Below the pieces are notes generated by a model. The model saw only the letters and a list, made by a program, of their open reading frames with translations. It did no database searches and had not been told where the DNA came from. A stretch of DNA of 64,000 bases. It comes from Chamaea fasciata. Taxonomy: Eukaryota > Chordata > Aves > Passeriformes > Sylviidae. Of the stretch, positions 34,803 to 45,063 are shown one piece after another (within the stretch, counting starts at the first letter, position 1; each line of letters starts with the position of its first letter). A program made the position numbers and the translations under genes. Location: the NCBI GenBank assembly GCA_029207755.1, contig JARCOQ010000012.1, positions 1,663,501-1,727,500 on the forward strand, in the 5' to 3' direction.

Positions 34803-35157
34803 TTAGGGCTTCAGTGCTCTCCTGGGCCACAGTTTATTGCGTGCGGTTGATGTTGTCATTTTGTTCTCGGTTTTGCCTTGAGCACTATCATGAGCAGGAG
34901 TGAAATAGTCAATAACTGATGTATCAGCAGTTATTTCTTAAATTGGCTTACAAGTCTGCATTTTTCCTCTTTTTACTAAAGATTGTTTTGTAAAGTGATT
35001 AGAATGAATTGTGACTGCTGCAGGGTTATGGGAAATGCAGTGAAGCTAGGGTGAGTTAGCAGGATTAGAGTGGGTCCTTTTTGTCAGCCCTGCTTCCAGG
35101 ATTAGTGGAAACTGTATAGAAAAGATCACCTTCAGGGTGAAGTGTGGGGTACATTTT

Positions 35158-35180
35158 TAAGCGTGCTACGTGCACGCTTA
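35158..35180. repeat. Inverted repeat with 9-base arms
   Basis: TAAGCGTGC (35158-35166), a 5-base spacer TACGT, then GCACGCTTA (35172-35180); the arms are perfectly complementary. Each arm contains GCGTG, the core bound by bHLH-PAS dimers such as AHR-ARNT, so the structure offers two inverted cores. It could also form a small hairpin. Confidence 0.6.
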
Positions 35181-36659
35181 TGCAGAAACATATGGTGGTA
35201 CAGTGTGAATGAAAAGAAATCGTTTGCCAGGACGTAAAGTAACCTATGTGTTATCTTTCTGAGCAAACCTTGGCACTGCTGCCTTTACGGTGTAGTAATC
35301 CATATTTTAATCCAACGTCGTGACTGTTTCCTAGAGAATCCAAATACAGATTGTCAGATTTTTAACACAGCCCTGTTTTCAAGGTGCTGCTAGTGGATCA
35401 GGTATTGAGATGCCTGAAGTGTTGCATTGTCAAGTAGGAGTGTATGTGTGTGCATGGTTATGATACAACACCAAAAATAACATAGTTGCTGAGCAGTCGT
35501 GTGTTATCTTATCTGTGAAATACTTCAGCATCATTTACTAAACAGTCTCCCTCAGGTGTTTTAGTCTGATTCCTTTTTTTTTTCCTTCTCTGTGTGTTTG
35601 GTAATTTTTTTACAATTTAGTTACGCCCAAATTGTGGTTTATCAGCCTTAAGTTAAAAATGAAAGGTGAATACAATATATTGTATTTGGTAACAATGATA
35701 TGGACTGGTACATCCAGACAGATAATATGCAGTTGTAATTAGAGTGAATAGACAGGCATTCATTTTCAAATTCTTTGACACATGCATAAAATAGTCATAT
35801 AATAAGATAAGATGACAATTTTATGTTAGGTTGATAAAGTGTCCCGATACATGCATTTAAATGTCTGTAAGCCTTTTTTTATCCAGACAGATTAATTCTA
35901 GTTTCCAGCATTTGCAGTTAGACATTAAATTAATTTTAAAAATCCCACTAAACAATGGATACGTTGCTTTTTTGTGTGTGTATATGTCATAACCTAAAGC
36001 AGGAGGATTGAAAAAAATTTGTGCAATTGATTTTTCTTGATTTCAACATAAAAAAAAAAAATAAAGCATGAAAATTGGCTCAAAGGATTTCAAGCATAGT
36101 CCACGAGAGATTGTATTGTAGTTTTCTTAAGTACAGTAATGCAGAGTAGAACATTGTCAGAGCTTGAAATTGTTTGTTGCCATTTTCACAAAAAGAACTG
36201 AAAGAGTTTAAATAAGTAGGGCTTAATTTCAGAGACTGCGAGATTCATCCTACTGCATTTGCCTGATTTTGCGCCTGAAAGATATTTTGGTCATCTCACC
36301 AGAGAGCCAATCTGCAGAATTTAAACACTTCTCATTGCAGGCATCAACTTTAAGATATTTCTCAGAAAATGTTCAAAGGGGTTTTTTTTTCCCCCCTGGG
36401 GGCAGAGGGAGAGTAGGGGAAGAGTTACCAGAGTATCATAGAATATCTGAAAGCTCTTCCCCGATGCCATTACCTGGCCTCTTCGGGCAGTAAAGGGACA
36501 ACTCTTCAAGAATAATCTAAGTTCGTATTTTTGACTTAATTATAAATTATTAATTAACGCTGTCAGGACACATGTTATTAATTATGACTCTCTTTTCTCC
36601 ATCCAGAGCAGCTGTTGGGAATCACGTAAGTTGACTGTGCTTGTTGGTGTGGGAGTTTG

Positions 36660-36950
36660 CCAGTGAGGAGCCTCCATGCCCGGCCCGCCTCACCTCCGGC
36701 TGCCGTCCCGTCCCGCCTGGGCGCGCCTGTTGGGCAGCGCCGGCCACCAGTGCCAGTTCTGAGGTGGCCCAGCGTGCTCACAATAAGGCACCGTGGTCAC
36801 GGGGCTGGGGTCTAGGTCCTGTCCATAAATAATTCTGGTTTTAAGAAAGGCGGTGGGGAGGTGGGAAGGGCGGCAGCCAAGCCTCGGCCAGGGGGAAGCC
36901 AGGAGGTTTCCCCGCGCATCCGCCAAACTCCCGCCAAACTTCGCATGCCG
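36660..36950. other. GC-richer intronic patch
   Basis: A stretch of raised GC with some CpG (for example TCCCGTCCCGCCTGGGCGCG near 36706-36725). It is less dense than the promoter islands and contains no recognisable gene. Confidence 0.4.
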
Positions 36951-37009
36951 GCGCAGAGCAGAGGGCTGCTTTATAATTCGTTTGGAATGGTCCAAATTCA
37001 TTTACTTTT

Positions 37010-37310
37010 GATATTTCCATCATTAAATTGAGCCCTCTGTTTCCGTTTCTTATGTGTTCTTTGCGGAATGCATGTTGCATAAAATAGGCAATTTTTAATG
37101 AACAATTTAATGTAAATGGGTTCTGAATTTAAATTAATATTAATGAAGCTTTGAGTGAATTTATTTTGCATACGTAAAGGCTTGTAACTCTTTCACTCAT
37201 ACACTCTTGTCTTTATGTACTAACACATTGGTTAGGTGAATTGGCTAGTTTCCATATTTTGTGATTAAAAGCTCTAATGGATTTTACATGGATATTTGTG
37301 CTAGCGTAGC
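37010..37310. promoter_or_regulatory. Candidate conserved intronic element, AT-rich
   Basis: AT-rich but not simple-repeat sequence with TTAATATTAATGAAG, ATTTTGCATACG and GTGATTAAAAGC. Several TAAT cores and an octamer-like TTTTGCAT occur. The call rests on texture only. Confidence 0.22.
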
Positions 37311-37718
37311 CTTGCACAGGTTACTGTCGCTAGTAAAAACGTACCTGCCTTGATACCCGGATTTTTGCAGTTAACATTTCGCCGTTACCCCACCGTTTCC
37401 CTACGTTTCTTCCTACTTTGCTTTCGCCTTCACGCTTAAAGAAAAAAAATACTCCAACAATAGTCACTACAGTCAAGATGTTTTCTTTCTTTGGCTTACC
37501 TCTAATGCATTATGTATTTGGAAATGATGGGATGTTCTATAATTAATTCTGTTAGATGTAATTGCTATAATCACTTTGATGCTACACATAATAAAAGTAA
37601 TATGGTAAGCATACGGAAAAATATAAACACCTTATTGTAACACTTTTTGTAAAATTCTTTAAAAAATTTTGTTTAGAGCGGAACCTCTGCTTCCATATTT
37701 TGTCAGGGCTAAGGATTC

Positions 37719-37739
37719 TTTTTTTTTTTTTTTTTTTTT
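37719..37739. repeat. Poly(T) tract of 21
   Basis: An uninterrupted T run in the intron; a simple repeat with no retroposon body next to it. Confidence 0.9.
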
Positions 37740-39079
37740 AAGTACATTACTTTAGTAAAAGAATTAATTTTAGATATTGAAAAGATTTTGACAGGCAGGT
37801 TGTCTTGCGTGTGCGCGCGAATATCCCTGACTCTGTGCGGTATTAAAGATGTAGTTCATTAAGGAGCCAATTTTCAGCGTGGCTACAAGTGAGACATAAA
37901 TATCACTGTATATCTCATGAAATGAGAGACAAATATGTACATTATATCAAAACCCAGGACACAGGAAATAACACAGGGATGGAACTGTACAGTGGAGAGC
38001 TTCTTTGTAGCGCAAAATTATGGGAAATATAAAATGTATGAAGGGCAGCATGTAACTGGAGAGGGAGTTTTTCAGGCATGGTCCCAAGTGGGAAAAAGGC
38101 TACAGAAGGTGATTTCCCTCCTCCTGCTTTTTTCTTTTTTCTTTTTTTTTAACAAGTAGCTTTGAGTTATTGTTTGCAAACACAGTTTTTTGATAGGGAG
38201 GAAATGAAAGAAATATGTGCTATGAGTTTAGCTGTGTAGCTGATATCCTTGATTCTGTAACAAAAAATGTTAATATGGCCATAGTTCTTAATTAGTTGCA
38301 CACCATACTTAATGCTGCAAAGGTCACTTGGTTTTATGGTCCGGCTTCGCCTACGAATTTGTATGTTTCCCCCCAAATTTATATTTCTCTCTCATGTATT
38401 TTCTAAGCAATTGAGTGTGCAAATTGTGGCGAAAATGCAAACTAGAAACAGCATTAGAAAAATACATTTAGCATGGACAAAGAGGAGGTTTTTATTTTTT
38501 AATTTTTTTTTTCATTTTGCTGGTGTTATTTTCAAATAACGCCCAGCCTTTGCGTGGCGAGCAGCAGCATTACATTTAACTTCTGTAAGCTGAGCAAACA
38601 AACCCTGCCCAAGCTCTCGCTGGATTGTTCTGGGGAAGAACAGAACAGGGTGCTGTTTCTGAGTGTCTCTGGGACTGGGCTGGCTGCCGGCAGCCCTTTC
38701 CCTGCTAGGTCAAGCCTGTTGCTGGAGGGCCAGATCGCAGCAGGGGCCTCCAGGAGGCTTGGCCGGGCTGCTCCAGACTGGCAGCCATCAGTCATCCATC
38801 TGTGACACAGAGTCTGTTTTTGATGGCAGGGATGATAAAAGGCCTGGGAACTGTATAGGCCCTTGTAATCAGGGCCAGTGCTGACATCCTTCTCAACTTT
38901 GACAGCTTCTTCCTTTTCTCTCTTCACCGCCAAGACTGTCTCCACTGGATTTTTTTTTTTTTTTTTTCCTCTCTCTTGTTTCATGTACTTGATCAGTCTC
39001 AGATGCTGGGAATTATTTTTTTCTGGAGGGAGGGGGAGTGTTTCTTTTGGTTTGTGGGTTGGGCAGGTGTGAGAGGAAG

Positions 39080-39134
39080 TCTGGTTTTTTTTTGGTTGTG
39101 TTTTTTTTTTTTGTGTTTTTTTTTTTTTTTTTTG
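39080..39134. repeat. T-rich tract cluster
   Basis: Three long T runs separated by GGTTGTG and GTG-type interruptions. A pyrimidine-rich, low-complexity region just upstream of the candidate element at 39150. Confidence 0.85.
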
Positions 39135-39149
39135 TACTGTAGGCCTGTT

Positions 39150-39360
39150 GCTAATTAATGTTCCTCCATAAGATTCTGTCGGAGTTGAGTAATGTTTTTG
39201 ATCTTTATGCCTGATAACTGCATACTTAATGAGATTTCAAAGCTGTGAGTGCAGCTCCCTACAATTATTGACAGATGCCTTTTCTTTGCCATTGGGTTCA
39301 GCTTCATAAATCCTCCTGCAGTAATGAGGTTCAGAAGTGCCACCCTGCCAGTGAGCTAAT
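39150..39360. promoter_or_regulatory. Candidate conserved intronic element
   Basis: Contains GCTAATTAATG, TACTTAATGAG, AATTATTGACAGATG (a PBX/MEIS-like TTGACAG) and AGCTAATGAAAG, in a repeat-free block between low-complexity tracts. Function is inferred. Confidence 0.3.
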
Positions 39361-39508
39361 GAAAGAGGGGGGGAGGGAGGGAACAGCTCATGCCTGCCTG
39401 ACACATTTTTTTCCTTTAAAATTTACTATGCAGATGTCAAGCTGTGGGACGATTACTTCAAACATGCTAATTTTTATCTTGCTTTTGTGTCAAGCCTGCA
39501 TGCCATTT

Positions 39509-39521
39509 CCCCCCCCCCCCC
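39509..39521. repeat. Poly(C) tract of 13
   Basis: Thirteen C in the context CATTT-C13-AATAATAAA; a simple repeat. Confidence 0.9.
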
Positions 39522-39914
39522 AATAATAAATAAAAATAGAAACCTCAACCTATTTAAATTTTATCATGGATCATAACTATTGAAGACTTTGATATATGTG
39601 TGTTCTTTTGCAGTTTCCAGTCAGTGGAGCAGTTTTTTGAAATCCGAAGGGCAGAGAGAGGTTAAAAAATAAAAATCAAGGGGAGCGGTGGGGGGAGAAA
39701 AAAAAAGAAAGAGAAAAAGGCTGCAAGCTGCCTCGGCCGCACGTCAGCCTGCCCTAACCGTGCGCTTGAAACAACGGAGATTTCATTTTAGAGTTCTGAA
39801 ACTAAATCCTGGTGGAGAATAGCCGCACCATGCCAAACAGTCGATTTCCTTTTCAGCAGAGCCATACATCAGTGACCCACCCTTCCCTCCCGACAGAATG
39901 ACACGTGTCATTTA

Positions 39915-40052
39915 TCACCGGGGCTGCCGGGGCTCGGGGGGGCGCGGGCAGCTCCCGCTGCGGCGCTGCGGGATGTGCTCCGGCCGGGAGCAGCCGCGGG
40001 GAGCGGGCCCGGCAGCGCCCGGCTCTGCTGGGGCCACTGGCGCGCTCGCTGC
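39915..40052. promoter_or_regulatory. Intronic CpG island
   Basis: A compact GC-rich, CpG-dense patch (GGCTGCCGGGGCTCGG to GGCGCGCTCGCTGCCC) about 9.8 kb after the first coding exon. It could be an alternative or non-coding RNA promoter, or an orphan CpG island enhancer. No start codon or donor here clearly fits the TSHZ3 frame. Confidence 0.5.
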
Positions 40053-40209
40053 CCAGGTGATGTGCTTTCATGTTTTCCGCTAAGTCGCCTTCTTCGGCCC
40101 CCGGAAGGTTTTCCCCTCCTGTATTCTTTCTCTCTCAGTCTCTCTTCATTTCTTTATTTTTTTTTTCATCCCCCCCCTCCTTTTGGTTTGTTTTTCTTTT
40201 TTTTAAGTT

Positions 40210-40550
40210 TGGCTGTTGGGACAAACTGGCTGACACGTATCATTCAAGCAGCACCAGCTTGCTGGGGGTTGTGTAAATGAATCTGGGAGCTCTTGGTTTC
40301 ACATGATTCAAACGTGCATTATTGAAGATGGATGTTCCTTAAAAAAAGATTGATGATGGATATCAGGCTTATAGTGCCATTTATCATTTTGAATATTATT
40401 TAGACTTGCCGTGTAAAGCTGTAACTTGAGAGTTGGATGAGCTGGGACAGAATGGAGGCCTCGGCGTGCACGTTGTGATTGATGGCTTTGCTTTCTCATT
40501 GTTTGTTACCAGATACTCGCCGGTCATTACAGGAGTGCCTTACAATTGTT
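40210..40550. promoter_or_regulatory. Candidate conserved intronic element
   Basis: A block of about 340 bp without simple repeats. It contains CATTATTGAAGATGG, AAAGATTGATGATGGATATC, TTTATCATTTTG and GTGATTGATGGC. The repeated TGAT/ATCA cores suit PBX/HOX-type binding. This is one of the more convincing by-eye candidates in the intron. Confidence 0.32.
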
Positions 40551-40856
40551 TTAGGGGCTGGATTTCCGTGTGTGTGTGCGTGTGTGTCTGTACGCCGGGG
40601 AGAGGGACGGGCGGCGGCAGAGTTTTTGGTGGGAGCATTTCAATAATTGTAAAGAATGTAGACAAAGCCGTGGCCCGTGCGAGGATACAGGCAGCCTTTT
40701 GCATGAGCACAGAGACTTGCCGTGTGTGACACTAAAGTATAAGCAGGACTGTAGCTGATCCAGTGTAACATTGCCAGGCATTGCCACTTCCATTATAAAA
40801 ATGTGCTTGGGAACAGATTAACACACTCCAGCTTCCTTTTGCTAACAGGATGCACC

Positions 40857-40885
40857 TTTTTTTTTTTTTTTTTTTTTTCCCCCCC
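40857..40885. repeat. T22-C7 homopolymer junction
   Basis: Twenty-two T followed directly by seven C. A pure pyrimidine strand of 29 bases in low-complexity sequence. Confidence 0.9.
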
Positions 40886-42009
40886 TGGTCCCAAGTGATG
40901 ACAAAGGAAAAAAAGTTCTAGGACATAATAATTTCAGCATTCAGATACTTCTTTTATGCCCACGCTCTGCATCCAGGATTGTGAATCTTTGTGTCTTGGT
41001 GTTTGCTCCCAGGTGTCCGGGGTGCTCCTGGAGAGTGGATGGCCTGGCTGTGTAAGTAGTGAGGGCAATCCCTTCCCTCTTGGAAGCACTTTTGCTGGAA
41101 CCAGGATACCCCCACCTGCTGGAAGAATTAAGGAAACAGCTTTTTATAGGCAATTAGATGTTTTCTTGGAAGCGCAGGCAGAGACTTTCAGGAGGTAGAC
41201 GCTCCAACAATGGAGCAGCCTCAGCAGTAGGCAGTGCCAAAACTTCAGGTGTTGGGGTGTTTGTGCCTCTTCAGGCAAGTGCAATACCCAGCCTGGTTAA
41301 ACTTGTTCTGAGTTGACAAACTATTGACTGTTCCTTGCCTGGCACATCCTACAAAACTCAAATCATTTACAGGAGCGGTAGGTAAAATGTGACGAGAATT
41401 ACTTTGTTGGATGGGTCTTGAATTTGCACAGGTAGATGGTATTTTTGAAATACTGCTTGTCACATCAACTTTTTCTTTGATTGCAGAATGCCCCTTTAGC
41501 AAAAGGGAATGACAGCAACACTTAATAAACATTTAGGTCAAAACTTTTTTTTTAAAGCCAGCAGGGACATTATGTGTGTTTTACAGAAATAAGTTTTTCA
41601 GTTCCATTTACTTTTGGTACACTTGGTTATCAAAAGTAAGGAGAATTCAAGTTTATACCCTTCATTCAAGTCCAACACCATGAAAAACTCTGAAAAAATC
41701 TAATACTTTCTATAGAGCCTTTAACTATAAGCAAAAACTTTGCTCTGCTACTCCTGCACTTGTGTAACACAGTAGGTAATTGAAGTACAAGTGCCAATTT
41801 GCTGTAACAATTGTAAACACACCTTGATACAAATGGCATCATTGCATTCTTACTGATTAGAAAACTTTGCTATTAATAGACACAAAGTCCATTTCAGGTG
41901 TAATTGGTAAGGAGCTGAGTGCACTCATGGGAAGAAACCTTGTTTTGTTTTTTTGTTCGCTTTTATTCTTATCCCTTTTTTCAGTTTTATAGCTGGAGAC
42001 ATGATTTAT

Positions 42010-42200
42010 TGCAGCCATCCATCTTTGGGGCTCATCCATCACATCCTGGTTGCTAGGCAATCATGGCAGCAGCTGTTTGCTTTGAATCAGACAGAAAAGT
42101 TGTCAATCATCAAAGGCAGGTGAATAGCATTAGAAACACGCTATTGTCAGACGGAATAATTAATCAAAGAGAGAAAAGATAATTAAAAAGATATGACCCT
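42010..42200. promoter_or_regulatory. Candidate intronic enhancer with RFX X-box and TCF/LEF site
   Basis: GTTGCTAGGCAAT at 42049-42061 matches the RFX X-box form GTTGCTAGGCAAC except for the last base. ATCAAAGG at 42109-42116 matches the TCF/LEF site. Also present are GCAGCTGT (E-box), TTGTCAATCATC (TALE/PBX-like) and GGAATAATTAATC (homeodomain). The block is free of simple repeats. It is the second X-box-bearing block in this intron. Confidence 0.42.
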
Positions 42201-45039
42201 TGCAAGTACTTGCTCTGGGTTGCCTGGAAAAAAGAAAAACTGCCTGGTCTTTTCTAGACACTTAAGCAGCTGAGGGCTGATAAAATATGCACTCTGCAGT
42301 GCATAGTTTTTAATTAATTGAAAAAGGTTCAACATTCAAAGACGATGCTGGAGAAAAGTCTGATTATGAGCATAAGTAATATTTATTGTTTGCATGAAAG
42401 GCTTGACATGGAGTTCTAACTTTCTGTCACAAATCTCCTGCATGCTTGCACCAAGCCTCTTTCAGCTTCACTATCTTCCCTGGCAGTTACTGGAGTGCGT
42501 GGTTAGTCTGTCCAAGTGAGGGTCCCACGGCTTTCATCCAGCCTTTTCATCCTGGGCCACCTTTCCAGGGCATTGTCTCCTTGGCCGTGCCCTGCAGCAA
42601 TGCTGGAGTGCACGAGCTCTGCCATCAGCAAGGCAGGCAAAGCTCGGCCAGGCTGCAGCCCTGCCCTTCCCTCAGGACTGCAAAGGTGTCCGGGCAGTAC
42701 CTATCTCATTTCCAACCAGCTTGAGGAATGACAGGCTCATGTCAGCCCATTCTGAGCCCTGATTCTCCAGCAGTCCTGGTGGTTGTAGCTGGAATGACGA
42801 GGAGGCTGCTGCAAAGCCCGGTTTCCAACTCCTCCAAGTTTGGCTACCCCAGCAGTGGGTGCAGCAGAGCACACCCAGCACAAGTGTACGCAGGAATGCA
42901 CTTCTGGTTAGTGCAGTGCTGACCAGTGTGTGTAAAACAGCTGGGCAGAGCTTGGACTGCTGCCAGCAGAGCAGAGGTGAGTGCTTCTGCTGCCCCAAAG
43001 CTGGGTCGGAAGCTGAGTGACACAACATTTTTTGTGAGAATGCAATGTCTTGTGATTGATTGTTGGGCAAAGTGCTCATGTAGTCCAAAGAACCCCAAAT
43101 TTGGTGTTTGTTCATGCTTTGAGGGTGTCTGTGGATAGACTGATCACAGGAGAACCCAGGTATGATGATTGCCTTAGTAGCGTTTCTTTTTTACAAAGTC
43201 TTCTGTAAGTAGTGATGCAGAGGTGGCTGCCACACTGCCCCTCTGTATTTTTCCAGTTTTGGTTTCATACTTCCCTTACCCTGTTTTCTGGAAACAAAGA
43301 AAGAAACTCCAAGTTTGTGCTGCCAGGAGAACAAGCCCGCTTACTTTTCATATCAAAACTAGACATTAGTGTTGATTATCAGCAAGATTTGCAAGGACGT
43401 GTGCTGTGAAATACTGGGAATTTAAGCTGCAGAATGGATACCTTGTACACCATTCTGCACACACCGTCCCTTCACACTGGCTGATACCTGAGCGTTCTTT
43501 GCACAGTTCTTCGTGTCAGTGTGTCACAGGCAGCTCCTCTGCTGATTGTGTGTAGCCTGTATCACATTTTCTGCTCTCACACCCCGTTTCACTTGTAATC
43601 ATTCCAGTATTTACTTAGAGGAGGAGAGAACACAGCTACGAAGGAAACGGGGTGCCATCTGAGTGCTGGCTATGACACATCTGCTGCATTGAGCTATTCT
43701 TCCAACACTGGGAGCAGGAAGCTCAGGCTGCAGCTAGCTTGGATGACTTGGAGGGATCTGTATCCTCAAGTAACATTTCATATTAGTGATTCCTCAGAAC
43801 GTCATGTTCACCAAAGTTTGTGTGAGAAATAATATATTAAAAAAAACCTCTTTAAAAGCACAGTACTGCATATTAGCATTAGCTTGAGAAATATCATCTG
43901 TGCACTGCACGACCCAAGTCAGCACCCCCTTGGCTGATAGCCCAGCACTTCTGTGTAAAGTTGGGATGTTGTCTGGAGTTGATGGCAGGTTTTTTTTTTC
44001 TTTTTCTTTTTTTTTTTTTTTTTAGTAGGACTAGCTCTTTTTCTTCTATATGTAATAGTAATTCAGTCTGACATATTACTGGCATTTTTTGTCATAGGTG
44101 AGTGGGCCCTGTGCCTGTACAGGGCAAATGGGGGGATGCTTGTGTACAGGAATGCAGTGCTTTCTCTAGCACGTTTCTGTGGATTAAATAAATGTGGGAC
44201 AGCCATGCCAGCACGGGAGGTGACATGTTTATGGCTGAAGAGCTCCTTCCTTCTTTGCTGGGAAGCGGATTTGTCTCCTTTTCACATATCAACACCTCTG
44301 ATACCTTTGCAAGCATTTGCTGTATTTCAGATCTGCTGATCACTGTTTTATTTACTGATAGGGGAACTGTGGCAGTAGTTCCCTAATGGAGGGATATATA
44401 GTGCTGACATCAAGGAAATGTTGGCTAAGAGACATGGATAGATGGCTGCATGTTGGAATATAGGTGGTTATTGTTAGTCTGATGGTGACTTTTTAACACA
44501 CTGTATATGAAAGTTCCCTGTGAAAATGCTTCCCTCTGCTCATCAAGGTGAGATCCATCTTTTCCTCTTATTTTTCCCAGTCTCTATTCCATGCATGGTG
44601 TTGAGGGAAGACAGAATAGCTGTTCCTCATTTACAATATTTATTGCACAGGTGGAAGAGGTTGGATTCTATGAAAGGGTTTTTCTGTCCTAGCCCCTTCC
44701 CCATCCTTCCCCATATACAGGCTGCTTTTGCAGTTGACCAGGGAAAACTGTTTAGAAACTTGAAATACCTTGGTACTCAGCATGGTGAAGCTGGATTGCC
44801 TTTTTGTTCATATGAAGTGAAAAATAGACAGAATATGTCAAACATTAACACCGGCACAGATAGTAAACTGTTTTGCTTTAGCTGGTGGAAGAATGTGCAA
44901 AGGGAGTTTAAAATAAACAGTCAAAGAACAATCAAGCGCTTGCCGGTGTTGAAGTCGCTGTGTTAAGTAGAATGTAGTATCTCAGTAGGAACCACCAAGT
45001 TACACGGTATCTGGATACTGACAAAAATCTCTCGAATGT

Positions 45040-45063
45040 GTGTATATATATATATATATACAC
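45040..45063. repeat. GTG(TA)9CAC perfect palindrome
   Basis: Nine TA units bounded by GTG and CAC give a 24-base self-complementary sequence, embedded in alternating purine-pyrimidine DNA. A cruciform or Z-prone microsatellite. Confidence 0.9.

Noticed and set aside
36431..36450. ATCATAGAAT word reminiscent of the CR1 3' terminus
   Set aside because: Only a single partial word, with no neighbouring CR1 body.
44520..44966. A 148-codon plus-strand frame in AT-rich intron
   Set aside because: It is the longest frame in this stretch and has a varied composition, but no recognisable family and a frame length that can occur by chance in 34 kb.
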